A DNA stretch of 64,000 nt from Tropicibacter sp. R16_0 (GCF_017743935.1 NZ_JAGHRE010000009.1:1-64000), one strand, 5' to 3'; shown: positions 54,820 through 63,720, counted from the first letter of the stretch. Program-made: numbers and translations. Notes: generated by a model from the letters alone, not told the origin.

Positions 54820-55233
54820 TTATTGGGTCTTACATGTCCCCTTGGAGGTAATGTCGTTGTCATAACCGTTCAGCCAAACCCGCATTGTTGCTGACTTCTT
54901 GGTTGGTTGAATACGCATCACATAGCTTGCATGAATCTTGCTGGTTCCAGTGGTGGGGATGTCTTTTACCTCCCACGAAACAGTCAACTTTCCTCGGCTG
55001 CTCTCATTAACCACTGCTGCAATTGGCTTGCTGTACACGAGGTTGATAATCGGGTCTATGACTTTGGATGATCCACTGTCCGCCAACAACACGATGACGC
55101 GATCAGGTGCAAAAGACGACGCAGACAAGCGGTCATTGCCTTTAGTCAGAAACTGGCAGTCGAACTGTGTGTCCGCACTTGCAGTACAACCTGCAAAAAT
55201 ACACGCTGCTAGAAATATCGTTGATTTGAGCAA
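54820..55233 (-). CDS. Exported orphan protein, AT-rich, TTG start
   Basis: 137 residues. The only plausible start in frame is the TTG at 55233, supported by AAGGA eight bases upstream; the frame is closed by a TAG 27 bases further up. The N terminus MLKSTIFLAACIFAGCTASA is a signal sequence with possible lipobox FAGC. The mature protein has a pair of cysteines (FDCQF and GTCKTQ) and a beta-rich pattern. No family recognised. Base composition is clearly lower in GC than the flanking genes, suggesting recent acquisition or relaxed selection. Confidence 0.6.
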   Translation of the reverse strand: MLKSTIFLAACIFAGCTASADTQFDCQFLTKGNDRLSASSFAPDRVIVLLADSGSSKVIDPIINLVYSKPIAAVVNESSRGKLTVSWEVKDIPTTGTSKIHASYVMRIQPTKKSATMRVWLNGYDNDITSKGTCKTQ

Positions 55234-55284
55234 AATAGGGGTCCTTTTTGGGGCACCCTATTTTTTTCCTTTTTCACAATCAAC

Positions 55285-55311
55285 CGGTGAGGGCAAAAAA
55301 TTCCCTCACCG
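55285..55311 (-). terminator. Stem-loop downstream of soxG
   Basis: Perfect 9-base stem CGGTGAGGG / CCCTCACCG with a 9-base AT-rich loop, 34 bases past the soxG stop. Reading on the minus strand there is no strong T run, so it may act with Rho or as a 3' stabiliser. Confidence 0.55.
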
Positions 55312-55344
55312 TGAGTTACGCGGTAACTTCTTTATTGTGACGCT

Positions 55345-55911
55345 TCAGAACACTCCAACTTCGCTGCCAGGCTGTGCCGCAACGCTGAGCAGTTTGAACA
55401 CATAGTCCGCGGTCGAGCGGAAGCAGATGACGCGGAATGAACCGTCTTCTTCCATCCAGAACGCACCGGCCACCTGGGCCAGGCGCGTACGGCGGATTTC
55501 GCCGGGCTCGAACACGCCGGGCGACAGGTCGGCAGGCGCCAGCTTGGCCATGACCTCTCGCGTGGGGCCGTCCGAAACCTTGAACACAGCACGCGCGTCC
55601 GAGACGTTGACCGCCAAAGCATGTTCGCCTTTCAGCGCCTCGTTCAGGGCTGCCAGCTTGGCCTCGACCTCGGCATAAGGAACAAGCAGCAGCAGCTCGT
55701 CGGGCGACATCCAGCAGGCGCCGCTGTCGCCGCTTACGGCTGCGCGGCGCACATCCGGGACCTCCTGACCGGTGGCGGCCTTTACGGCCTTGCCCAAGGC
55801 GGCCGAGGACAGATCACCACGCAGGGTGATCATGCCTTGCAGACCGGTTTCCTCGACGCGGGCGATGCCCACATATGAGACATGGTTCAGTGCGCTTACG
55901 GGATCAGACAT
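55345..55911 (-). CDS. soxG: Sarcosine oxidase gamma subunit
   Basis: 188 residues. The small subunit of heterotetrameric sarcosine oxidase, related in fold to a GcvT domain. Recognisable stretches are GDSGACWMSPDELLLLVP and DARAVFKVSDGPTREVMAKL. It has no cofactor motif of its own and is thought to be structural. Its start overlaps the soxA stop by eight bases. Last gene of the soxB-D-A-G operon. Confidence 0.92.
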   Translation of the reverse strand: MSDPVSALNHVSYVGIARVEETGLQGMITLRGDLSSAALGKAVKAATGQEVPDVRRAAVSGDSGACWMSPDELLLLVPYAEVEAKLAALNEALKGEHALAVNVSDARAVFKVSDGPTREVMAKLAPADLSPGVFEPGEIRRTRLAQVAGAFWMEEDGSFRVICFRSTADYVFKLLSVAAQPGSEVGVF

Positions 55912-58900
55912 TCTGCTTCTTCCCTTCCTTGTCGTAGAACACAGGGTCCACGATTTTTGCTTTGTAGATCTTGCCGTCGGTTCCCGGGAACTCGATCACC
56001 TCGCCCATACGGTCGGGGCCGTGCAGCACCAGACCCATGGCGATACCACGATCCAGGTTGGCCGAGTAATAGGTCGAGGTCACCCGCCCAATCACGTTGC
56101 GCTGACCGTTGGCATTGACGCCCTCGCCCGCCGCATAGGCGCCATCCGGCAGGACAGAGCCATCGACGGTTTCCAGGCCCACCAGCTTCCAGCGGTTGCG
56201 GTCGGTCATGTGGCTGCGCTGTTGCGCGCGCTTGCCCAGGAAGTCCTCTTTCTTTTTCGAGATCGCCCAGTTCAGGCCCAAGTCCTGCGGGATAATGGTC
56301 CCGTCGGTCTCGTCCCCGATCATGATAAAGCCTTTCTCGGCCCGCAGGATGTGCAGCGCTTCGGTGCCGTATGGCATCACGCCGAACTCCTTGCCTGCCT
56401 CCAGCAGCGCTTCCCAGAAGGCCAGACCCTGGCTTGCCGGAACCGCGATCTCGCAGCTGAGTTCACCTGAGAACGAGATGCGATAGACGCGGCAGTCGAA
56501 CCCGCCGATCTTGCCGTCGGCCCAACCCATGAAGGGGATCGCCGCGTCGCTGACATCCATGCCGCCCAGCTTTTCCAGCACCTTGCGGGCGTTCGGGCCG
56601 ACAACCGCGATCTGCGCGTATTGCTCGGTCACATTGGCGACGTAGACGTTCCAGTCCCACCATTCGGTCTGCAGCCATTCTTCCATGTGGCCATGGATCC
56701 GCTCGGCCCCGCCGGTGGTGGTGTGACACAGCCAGGTGTCGTCATCGATGCGGGCGACAACGCCGTCGTCGATGAGGAAGCCGTTTTCCGAACACATCAG
56801 GCCATAGCGGCATTTGCCCGGTTTCAGGTTCGACATCATGTTGGTGTACATCATATCCAGGAACTTGCCTGCATCCGGGCCCTTGACGATGATCTTACCC
56901 AAGGTCGAGGCATCAAGCAGACCAAGGTTTTCACGTGCGTTCTTGACTTCGCGGTTGACTGCGTCGTGCACACCTTCGCCCGGACGGACATAGGCAAAGG
57001 GACGGCGCCAGTGACCCACCGGCTCCCAATCCGCACCGTTGGCATCGTTCCAGTCATGGATCGGCGTCTTGCGGATCGGTTGGAACACTTCACCGCGCGC
57101 CTCGCCACCGATGGCCCCCATCGAGATCGGGGTGTACGGTGGGCGGAACGTGGTGGTACCGACCTGCGGAATATCCTCACCCAGAGCTTTAGCAAGTGTC
57201 GCAAGGCCGTTGATATTGCTCAACTTACCCTGATCAGTCGCCATGCCCAACGTGGTGTAACGCTTGGTGTGTTCAACGCTCTCATAGCCTTCGCGCGCAG
57301 CCAACTGCACGTCAGAGACCTTGACGTCATTCTGGAAGTCCAACCAGGCTTTCATGCGCAACGGCGTGTCGGCGTTGGCGGGCATCAGCCAAACGGGTTC
57401 CATCGGCAGTTCAACCTCGACCTCACCCTTCGGTGCATCCGCGGTCTTGGGCGCAAAGCCTGCCGCGTTTGCTGCCGCCTCGCCCGCTGTCTGCGCATCC
57501 GCCAGAACCTCACCCAGCGAAACCGGCCCGTTGGCCGCACCTGCGGGAACCACGAACCCGTTGCCATCCGCACCCAGAGGCGGACGTGCGGGATCGGGGC
57601 GGAAATGCGCCTGCGCGTCGTCCCAGATCAGCTTGCCGCCGCAGTGCGACCACAGGTGCACAACCGGCGACCAGCCGCCCGACATGGCGACCGCATCGCA
57701 GGCCACCTCTTCGCGCGCACCGCCGATGCCGTCCTGATTGCAGATCGCAACCTTCTTGACCCGCTTGCCGCCTTTGACCTTGGCGATTGCCTTGCCCGGA
57801 TCGACACGAATGCCGAGGCTGCGCGCCTCATCCGCCAAGGCTCCACCGCCGGAGGTGCGCGCATCGATCACGCGCAGCACGTCAACACCGGCCTTTTTCA
57901 GGATGATCGCGGTGCGATAGGCGTCGTCGTTGTTGGTTGCCACGATCACGCGTTGGCCCGGGGTCACGCCCCAGTTCACCACATAGTCGCGCATGGCCGA
58001 GGCCAGCATGACGCCAGGCACATCGTTGCCTGCGAACGACAACGGGCGTTCGATGGCACCGGTTGCGGTGACGATCTGCTTGGCGCGCACGCGCCACAGA
58101 CGGTGACGGGGGCCTTGTACACCCGGTGTGTGGTCGGTCAGACGCTCATACGCCAGGGCATAGCCGTGGTCATAGACGCCTGCACCCATGGTACGGGCGC
58201 GCAAGGTGACGTTGTCCATCGCCTGCAGTTCCGCCAGGGTCTGCTCGACCCAAGCGCCCGGCTCCATGCCATCAATAGTGCCGCCATCAACCGGCGCACG
58301 GCCACCCCAATGAGCGGTCTGTTCGACCAGCAGAACTTTGGCGCCCGATTGCGCGGCGGCCTTGGCTGCCTGCAGACCGGCAACACCGCCGCCCACGACC
58401 ATAACATCTGCAAAAGCATAGAAATGCTCATAGGTGTCGGCGTCCTTGGTTTCCTTGTCCGGCGCCTTGCCCAGACCGGCCGAGCGGCGAATGATCGGCT
58501 CGTACACGTGTTTCCAGAACGGCTGCGGGTGGATGAACATCTTGTAGTAGAAGCCGGCAGGCAGGAACCGCGCCAGCGCCGTGTTCACCGCGCCCACGTC
58601 AAATTCCAGGTTCGGCCAGTGGTTCTGTGAGATCGAAGTCAGTCCCTCGAACAGCTCGGTGGTGGTGGCGCGCTGGTTCGGCTCGAACCGCGCCCCCTCG
58701 CCCAGGCCCACCAGAGCGTTGGGTTCTTCGGCACCGCTGGCAACCACACCGCGTGGGCGGTGGTACTTGAACGAACGGCCCATCATCATCTGGTCGTTGG
58801 CCATCAAGGCCGAGGCCAGCGTGTCGCCCTCGAACCCACGCATGGTGGTGCCGTTGAATTTAAAGGTGATCTGTTTCGACCGGTCAATCAGACGGCCTTG

Positions 58901-58921
58901 TTTTTGCAGACGCGTGCTCAT
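55904..58921 (-). CDS. soxA: Sarcosine oxidase alpha subunit
   Basis: 1005 residues, the usual length. The N-terminal ferredoxin-like part has FEGDTLASALMAND and KYHRPRGVVASGAEEPNAL. A Rossmann site, VMVVGGGVAGLQAAKAAAQS, near residue 175 binds NAD+. A second FAD/NAD-type region follows. The C-terminal ~400 residues form a GcvT-like tetrahydrofolate domain (HMEEWLQTEWWDWNVYVANV, GELSCEIAVPASQG). The complex demethylates sarcosine to glycine and passes the methyl as methylene-THF and electrons to O2, giving H2O2. Position in soxBDAG is canonical. Confidence 0.96.
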   Translation of the reverse strand: MSTRLQKQGRLIDRSKQITFKFNGTTMRGFEGDTLASALMANDQMMMGRSFKYHRPRGVVASGAEEPNALVGLGEGARFEPNQRATTTELFEGLTSISQNHWPNLEFDVGAVNTALARFLPAGFYYKMFIHPQPFWKHVYEPIIRRSAGLGKAPDKETKDADTYEHFYAFADVMVVGGGVAGLQAAKAAAQSGAKVLLVEQTAHWGGRAPVDGGTIDGMEPGAWVEQTLAELQAMDNVTLRARTMGAGVYDHGYALAYERLTDHTPGVQGPRHRLWRVRAKQIVTATGAIERPLSFAGNDVPGVMLASAMRDYVVNWGVTPGQRVIVATNNDDAYRTAIILKKAGVDVLRVIDARTSGGGALADEARSLGIRVDPGKAIAKVKGGKRVKKVAICNQDGIGGAREEVACDAVAMSGGWSPVVHLWSHCGGKLIWDDAQAHFRPDPARPPLGADGNGFVVPAGAANGPVSLGEVLADAQTAGEAAANAAGFAPKTADAPKGEVEVELPMEPVWLMPANADTPLRMKAWLDFQNDVKVSDVQLAAREGYESVEHTKRYTTLGMATDQGKLSNINGLATLAKALGEDIPQVGTTTFRPPYTPISMGAIGGEARGEVFQPIRKTPIHDWNDANGADWEPVGHWRRPFAYVRPGEGVHDAVNREVKNARENLGLLDASTLGKIIVKGPDAGKFLDMMYTNMMSNLKPGKCRYGLMCSENGFLIDDGVVARIDDDTWLCHTTTGGAERIHGHMEEWLQTEWWDWNVYVANVTEQYAQIAVVGPNARKVLEKLGGMDVSDAAIPFMGWADGKIGGFDCRVYRISFSGELSCEIAVPASQGLAFWEALLEAGKEFGVMPYGTEALHILRAEKGFIMIGDETDGTIIPQDLGLNWAISKKKEDFLGKRAQQRSHMTDRNRWKLVGLETVDGSVLPDGAYAAGEGVNANGQRNVIGRVTSTYYSANLDRGIAMGLVLHGPDRMGEVIEFPGTDGKIYKAKIVDPVFYDKEGKKQNV

Positions 58922-58947
58922 GGATCAGACCCTTTCGCAGGAGGAGG

Positions 58948-58994
58948 CGTGAGAGCCTCCGGCGGGAGTATTTTTGAAAAGATGAAGGCTCACG
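58948..58994 (-). repeat. Intergenic stem-loop between soxD and soxA
   Basis: Arms CGTGAG(AG)CCT and AGG-CTCACG flank a GCGGGAGTATTTTTGAAAAGATGA-type core, split here by a bulge on the left arm. From memory, cores of this kind recur between genes in Rhodobacterales genomes. The stem overlaps the soxD stop codon and leaves the soxA ribosome site (near 58935) free, so it may protect or tune the soxA message. Confidence 0.45.
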
Positions 58995-59319
58995 AAAACT
59001 CTCTCCAGCTCCAGCCGGGGCGCTTGGCGCTGATGGCGTCCTTGATCTCTTGTGTCGGCTCTCCGGTCTGGGCGGTGTAGGTGCCAAAAACCTCGAGCGT
59101 GGCGGTGCAGCGCGCCGCATGGAACCACTTGCCGCAACCCGCAGCGTGGCGCCAGCGTTCCAGATGCACGCCCTTGGGGTTTTCACGCGTGAAAAGATAG
59201 TCGTGAAACTCGTCCTCGGTCGAGCCTGGGCCATAACGCTTGAGATGCGCTTCGCCACCGGCTTGGAGTTCGGTTTCATCGGCATCCACGCCGCAATAGG
59301 GGCAACGCAAGGTCAGCAT
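58990..59319 (-). CDS. soxD: Sarcosine oxidase delta subunit
   Basis: 109 residues. Zinc-binding pattern of SoxD: LRCPYCGVDADETEL near the N terminus (two Cys), then WRHAAGCGKWFHAARCTATLE (His and further Cys). The subunit holds a structural zinc. It lies between soxB and soxA, as expected, with stem-loops in both flanking gaps. Confidence 0.94.
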   Translation of the reverse strand: MLTLRCPYCGVDADETELQAGGEAHLKRYGPGSTEDEFHDYLFTRENPKGVHLERWRHAAGCGKWFHAARCTATLEVFGTYTAQTGEPTQEIKDAISAKRPGWSWREFS

Positions 59320-59348
59320 GTGATCATCCTTACATGTTCAGTTCGGTG

Positions 59349-59383
59349 GCAGGCCGCGAAGGCCTGCACGAATTCAGTCGTGC
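59349..59383 (-). other. Two small stem-loops in the soxB-soxD gap
   Basis: GCAGGCC (59349-59355) / GGCCTGC (59361-59367), 5-base loop; and GCACGA (59366-59371) / TCGTGC (59378-59383), 6-base loop. The stems share two bases, so they are alternatives or stacked. The gap of 106 bases has no gene. A role in differential stability of the soxB message is possible. Confidence 0.4.
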
Positions 59384-59425
59384 TTGGCGTCCGGCGGGCC
59401 CAAAGCCGCGCCAGACATCCAAACC

Positions 59426-60670
59426 TTAGTGGGCAACCCCAGCAGCAACGCTTTCGTCGATGAAGCGGCCCTCTTTGAAGCGGTCGAGCGAGAAGGCTTC
59501 GGTCAACGGCGAATGGCCCGTGGCCATCAGCTGTGCCATGCCCCAGCCCGAACCCGGAATGGCCTTGAAGCCGCCCGTGCCCCAGCCGCCGTTGATGAAA
59601 CAGCCACCCAGCGGGGTTTTCGAGATCAGCGGCGAGCGGTCGCCGGTCATGTCCACGATACCGCCCCACTGGCGCAGCATCTTCAGGCGCGAGATCATCG
59701 GGAAGGTTTCGACCAGCGCGCGCACGGTTTCCTCGATATGATGGAACGAGCCGCGTTGGGTGTAGTTGTTGAAGGCGTCGGTGCCGCCGCCGATGACCAT
59801 CTCACCCTTGTCGGATTGGCTCATGTAGCCGTGCACGGTGTTGGCCATCACGACCACGTCCATGCAGGGTTTGATCGGCTCGGACACCAGCGCCTGCAGC
59901 GCAATCGCCTCTAGCGGGAGACGGAAGCCCGCCATCTCGGCCAGCTGGCCCGAGTGACCCGCAACCACGATGCCCAACTTGTCACAGTCGATGGCACCTT
60001 TGGTGGTGTCGACGCCCACAACGTGGCCGTTTTCCGAGCGCACGCCGGTGACTTCGCATTTCTGGATGATGTCCATGCCCATGGCGGAACAGGCGCGGGC
60101 ATAACCCCAGGCCACCGCATCGTGGCGCGCGGTGCCGCCGCGTTCCTGCCAGAGCGCGCCCAGAACCGGATAGCGCGGACCCTCGAGGTTGATGATCGGC
60201 ACCAGCTCTTTCACGCGTTCCGGCGTGATCCACTCGGTCTTGACCCCTTGCAGGGCGTTGGCATGCGCGGTGCGCTGATAGCCGCGGATCTCGTGCTGGG
60301 TCTGGGCCAGCATCATGACGCCGCGCGGGCTGAACATGATGTTATAGTTAAGGTCCTGGCTCAGCCCTTCATAGAGGTCGCGCGCCTTTTCATAGATCGC
60401 GGCCGACGGATCCTGCAGATAGTTCGAACGGATGATGGTGGTGTTACGGCCCGTATTGCCGCCGCCCAGCCAGCCCTTTTCGATAATGGCCACATTCTGG
60501 ATGCCATAGTTCTTGCCCAGGTAATATGCCGTGGCCAGACCATGACCACCCGCACCGACGATGATCACGTCATAGCGTTTCTTGGGCTCCGGCGAGCGCC
60601 AGGCGCGCTCCCATCCGGTGTGATAGCGCAAGGCCTCTCGCGCCACAGCAAAGGCTGAGTAATGTTTCAT
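59426..60670 (-). CDS. soxB: Sarcosine oxidase beta subunit
   Basis: 414 residues from the ATG at 60670 (MKHYSAFAVAREALRYHTGWERAW), the typical N terminus. The open frame extends to 61651 but that is antisense to ccmI. FAD site VIIVGAGGHGLATAYYLG near residue 37, followed by GNTGRNTTIIRSNYL. A histidine in GGTARHDAVAWGYARA corresponds to the residue that carries covalent FMN in heterotetrameric enzymes. It is the amine-oxidising subunit and first gene of the operon, divergent from ccmI. Confidence 0.95.
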   Translation of the reverse strand: MKHYSAFAVAREALRYHTGWERAWRSPEPKKRYDVIIVGAGGHGLATAYYLGKNYGIQNVAIIEKGWLGGGNTGRNTTIIRSNYLQDPSAAIYEKARDLYEGLSQDLNYNIMFSPRGVMMLAQTQHEIRGYQRTAHANALQGVKTEWITPERVKELVPIINLEGPRYPVLGALWQERGGTARHDAVAWGYARACSAMGMDIIQKCEVTGVRSENGHVVGVDTTKGAIDCDKLGIVVAGHSGQLAEMAGFRLPLEAIALQALVSEPIKPCMDVVVMANTVHGYMSQSDKGEMVIGGGTDAFNNYTQRGSFHHIEETVRALVETFPMISRLKMLRQWGGIVDMTGDRSPLISKTPLGGCFINGGWGTGGFKAIPGSGWGMAQLMATGHSPLTEAFSLDRFKEGRFIDESVAAGVAH

Positions 60671-60694
60671 GAGCGAATCCATCCGGTTCGTAGG

Positions 60695-60786
60695 TTGTCG
60701 CAGATATGCCGTGCACAACCATTTTAGCCACGCCGCGTTCCGCCGCAATAATGCGCAGTTGCGACATGGTATCCGACATTGCGACA
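60695..60786. promoter_or_regulatory. Repeated TTGCGACA elements in soxB/ccmI divergent region
   Basis: TTGCGACA occurs twice in direct orientation at 60759-60766 and 60779-60786, exactly 20 bases apart. A related inverted copy, TTGTCGCA, lies at 60695-60702. The 20-base spacing is two helical turns, as expected for a dimeric regulator binding one face. The region must contain the promoters of soxB and ccmI. No regulator gene is adjacent. Confidence 0.4.
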
Positions 60787-60859
60787 CGCAGCGGCCATTT
60801 GCCCCTTTTGCCTCGGGTCTGACAGGGATAGATGAAAGGCAGGTGACATCGGAGACCCC

Positions 60860-62083
60860 ATGACGTTTTGGATCCTCATTGCAGTGATGGCCCTTGCCGT
60901 GACCGGCCTGCTGCTCTTGGCCTTGCTGCGCACGCGCAGCGGACAGACCCCGGCAGCGGCCTATGATTTGCAGGTGTATCGCGATCAGCTTAAAGGCGTG
61001 GATCGGGATCTGGCGCGTGGCGTGATTGCCGAAGGCGATGCCGAACGCATCCGGACCGAAATCTCGCGCCGCATTCTGGCCGCGGATGCGCAGATGCAGG
61101 CCGAAGTTGAGGGCGGCGGGCAGCCCCGTACCCTGACGACCCTGGTGGCAGGCAGTGTTGCGGCGATTATCGTCGTAGGTGCCTTTTTCATTTACCGCGA
61201 CCTGGGTGCGCCGGGCTATGGCGACCTGCCCCTGTCGCTGCGCGTCGAACTGGCGCAAGAGGCGCGTGAAAACCGCCCCGATCAAGCCCGCGCAGAAGAG
61301 CGTATGCCCGCGATCCCGAAACCCGAGCTTGATCCCGGCTATGCCGAGCTGATCGAGCAACTGCGCGAGACCGTCAAGAAACGCCCCGATGATCTGCAAG
61401 GTCAGGTTCTGCTGGCCCAGCACGAGGCCAACAGCGGCAACCACAAGGCCGCGTATGAGGCCAAGGCCCGCGTGATCGAGATCTTGGGGGCCCAAGCCAG
61501 CGCACAGGACTATGCCGAACAGGCCGAGATGATGATCCTGGCCGCTGGCGGCTATGTCTCGCCCCAGGCCGAGGCGGTGCTGGAAACCGCCCTGGAGCGC
61601 GACCCGAGACATGGGCCTGCGCGCTATTACTACGGCCTCAGCCTGTCGCAAACCGGTCGTCCCGACATCGCTTTTCGCATCTGGGAAGAGACTCTGCGCG
61701 AAAGCCCAAGCGATGCGCCATGGGTACCCGCGATCCGGTCGCAGATCGTCGATCTCGCGTTCCGCGCCGGGGTCGACTACCGCTTGCCGGAAACCCCCGG
61801 GCTGGCTGGCCCAAGCGCCGAGGACATCGAAGCCGCTGGCGACATGAACGCCGAAGAGGTGCAGGATATGGCGCGCGGCATGGTCGAGCGCTTGTCAGAA
61901 CGGCTGGCGAACGAAGGCGGCTCGCCGCCCGAATGGGCTCGCCTGATCCAAGCGCTTGGAGTTTTGGGTGACACGGACCGCGCCCGTGCGATTTATGCCG
62001 AGGCGCAGCAGGTTTTTGGTAACGACGCCAATGCGGTGGCCCTTTTGCAAGCCGCCGCCCGTGCCGCAGGGATCGACGGATGA
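60860..62083 (+). CDS. ccmI: Cytochrome c maturation protein CcmI (CycH)
   Basis: 407 residues, GGAG nine bases before the ATG. Two N-terminal helices (residues ~2-25 and ~93-115) with the charged cytoplasmic loop YRDQLKGVDRDLARGVIAEG between them, and a periplasmic TPR region (ALERDPRHGPARYYYGLSLS). CcmI chaperones apocytochrome c to the ligation complex. It is 35 kb from the ccmABCDG block. The stop overlaps ruvX by four bases. Confidence 0.94.
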   Translation: MTFWILIAVMALAVTGLLLLALLRTRSGQTPAAAYDLQVYRDQLKGVDRDLARGVIAEGDAERIRTEISRRILAADAQMQAEVEGGGQPRTLTTLVAGSVAAIIVVGAFFIYRDLGAPGYGDLPLSLRVELAQEARENRPDQARAEERMPAIPKPELDPGYAELIEQLRETVKKRPDDLQGQVLLAQHEANSGNHKAAYEAKARVIEILGAQASAQDYAEQAEMMILAAGGYVSPQAEAVLETALERDPRHGPARYYYGLSLSQTGRPDIAFRIWEETLRESPSDAPWVPAIRSQIVDLAFRAGVDYRLPETPGLAGPSAEDIEAAGDMNAEEVQDMARGMVERLSERLANEGGSPPEWARLIQALGVLGDTDRARAIYAEAQQVFGNDANAVALLQAAARAAGIDG

Positions 62084-62547
62084 TTTTTGACGCGTTCGAA
62101 GACTTCGCCGCCGCCGTGCCCAAGATGTCGGCCCTCGCCGGGCTGGACCTGGGCGACAAGACCATTGGCGTCGCCGTGTCCGATCGGATGCTGACCGTGG
62201 CCACCCCGCTGGAAACCATCCGGCGCAAGAAATTTGGTGTGGATGCGGAAAAGCTCCTCAAGATCGTGACCGACCGCGAGATTGGCGGCATCCTCTTGGG
62301 CCTGCCCCGCAACATGGACGGCACCGAAGGTCCCCGATGCCAATCCACCCGCGCCTTTGCCCGCAACCTAAGCCGTTTGACCGAGCTCCCAATTGGGTTT
62401 TGGGACGAGCGTTTGAGCACCGTTGCGGCAGAAAAAGCACTTCTTGAGGCGGATACGACACGAAAACGTCGCGCAGAGGTGATTGATCACGTCGCGGCCG
62501 GGTATATCTTGCAAGGAGCGCTCGATCGGATGCGCTTTCTGACTTAG
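62080..62547 (+). CDS. ruvX: RuvX/YqgF pre-16S rRNA nuclease (Holliday-junction resolvase-like)
   Basis: 155 residues with an RNase H-like fold. Conserved blocks are ALAGLDLGDKTIGVAVSD (first catalytic Asp), GGILLGLPRNMDGTEGPR, and FWDERLSTVAAEKAL (catalytic Glu). The C terminus has DHVAAGYILQGAL with the last Asp. Members process the 5' end of 16S rRNA. ATGA overlap with ccmI implies one transcript. Confidence 0.94.
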   Translation: MIFDAFEDFAAAVPKMSALAGLDLGDKTIGVAVSDRMLTVATPLETIRRKKFGVDAEKLLKIVTDREIGGILLGLPRNMDGTEGPRCQSTRAFARNLSRLTELPIGFWDERLSTVAAEKALLEADTTRKRRAEVIDHVAAGYILQGALDRMRFLT

Positions 62548-62571
62548 CCCTTGCCGGAGCCCGACGCAGAT

Positions 62572-62802
62572 ATGACGGACATGGTCTGGAAACGCGACGA
62601 GATCGAGTCGCCCTGCATACAGATTTGCGTGGTGCACCCCACCGAACGCATCTGTACCGGTTGTTATCGCACCATCGACGAGATCACGCGCTGGTCCAAG
62701 ATGGACAGCGACGAGCGCGCCGAGATCATGCAAGACTTGCCCGAACGCGCGCCGCGCCTGACCAAGCGTCGCGGTGGTCGTGCTGCTCGGGTGAAGCGCT
62801 GA
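62572..62802 (+). CDS. DUF1289 small cysteine protein
   Basis: 76 residues from the ATG at 62572; a TTG at 62551 would add seven residues. The DUF1289 pattern is complete: SPCIQICVVHPTERICTGCY with four cysteines that could bind iron or zinc, followed by RTIDEITRWSKMDSDERAEI. The C terminus is a short Arg/Lys tail (KRRGGRAARVKR). Function unknown. It is third in the ccmI-ruvX unit with a 24-base gap. Confidence 0.85.
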   Translation: MTDMVWKRDEIESPCIQICVVHPTERICTGCYRTIDEITRWSKMDSDERAEIMQDLPERAPRLTKRRGGRAARVKR

Positions 62803-62928
62803 TCAGGGCGCCTGCCCTCTAACAGGCTATCGAACTGACTGGTCCGAAACACGCGGCTCAAGCGTTGACATTTTCCGTGCCTTCGGAACGTTGGGGGCGT
62901 CGAAACACCTAGGTCCGAAAACTGCTTC

Positions 62929-63675
62929 ATGCTCCGGATTGCCCTACACGCGTTTGTCGTTGTTGCCCTGACCCTGTTGACCCAGATCGGCGGTCTGGCC
63001 TGGATCGCCGCCCTGTTTTTCCGCTGGCGCTTGCTGGCCTTTACGCTGATCTATGTCACGCTCAGCGCTTTGACCGTGTGGATCGCCCCACAGTTCGGGC
63101 GCGTTGCCGTCAGTTGCCTTGATGACGGGCCGCTGCAGGTTCAAAGCTGGATGTTTTGCGCGCTCAACCGCACATATGTGACGCCTGAAATGGCGCAGGT
63201 GCTCAAGGACACGGCCAATGAGGTAAATGACCGTTTTCCCGGAACCACGACGCTGCTGCTTGATGGCAATTTCCCCTTTGTCACCGGCTTTCCGCTGTTG
63301 CCGCATCTGTCCCATGACGATGGGGAAAAGGCCGATCTGGCGTTCTATTACCGGGATGGGAAAGGAGGATACCTGCAGGGACGCACCCGCTCTCCCATCG
63401 GGTATTTCGCCTTTGAAGATGGCCCCACCCAATGTGAGCCGACCTGGCCGAGCCTGCGGTGGGATTTGAATGGCTTGCAGCCGCTGTGGCGCAGCTATGC
63501 TCTGGATGTGGAAAGGACGCGCTTTGCCGTCCAGACCCTGGCCCGTGACCCGCGCTTCGGCAAGATCTTTGTCGAACCACATCTGGTTGACCGCATGCAG
63601 CTGTCACACCCAAAGATCAGGTTTCAGGGCTGCCGGGCCGCGCGCCACGACGATCACATCCATTTCCAGCTGTAG
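62929..63675 (+). CDS. LAS-type (MepA-like) metallopeptidase with membrane N terminus
   Basis: 248 residues. Two hydrophobic segments lie within residues 5-55. The remainder resembles the penicillin-insensitive murein endopeptidase MepA: LPHLSHDDGEKADLAFYY has the H-x6-D zinc pair, and the C-terminal CRAARHDDHIHFQL gives H-x2-H-x-H, the same spacing as MepA GHNAHFHV. FVEPHLVDRM and a short Cys-containing loop lie between. LAS enzymes cleave peptidoglycan cross-links. Membrane anchoring of such a domain is unusual. No good ribosome site was seen, so the start may shift. Confidence 0.75.
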   Translation: MLRIALHAFVVVALTLLTQIGGLAWIAALFFRWRLLAFTLIYVTLSALTVWIAPQFGRVAVSCLDDGPLQVQSWMFCALNRTYVTPEMAQVLKDTANEVNDRFPGTTTLLLDGNFPFVTGFPLLPHLSHDDGEKADLAFYYRDGKGGYLQGRTRSPIGYFAFEDGPTQCEPTWPSLRWDLNGLQPLWRSYALDVERTRFAVQTLARDPRFGKIFVEPHLVDRMQLSHPKIRFQGCRAARHDDHIHFQL

Positions 63676-63682
63676 GCAGGCA

Positions 63683-63710
63683 AGCACCGCAACGGTCAAA
63701 TCGCGGTGCT
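63683..63710. terminator. Bidirectional stem-loop between convergent genes
   Basis: Perfect 8-base stem AGCACCGC (63683-63690) / GCGGTGCT (63703-63710), 12-base loop, between the peptidase stop (63675) and the end of the minus-strand gene at 63721. T-poor on both sides except a CTTT after the right arm, so termination strength is uncertain. Confidence 0.55.
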
Positions 63711-63720
63711 GCTTTACGAC

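Noticed and set aside
56621-58630. 669-codon plus-strand frame
   Set aside because: It is fully antisense to soxA, which has strong family motifs throughout; no ribosome site or recognisable domain.
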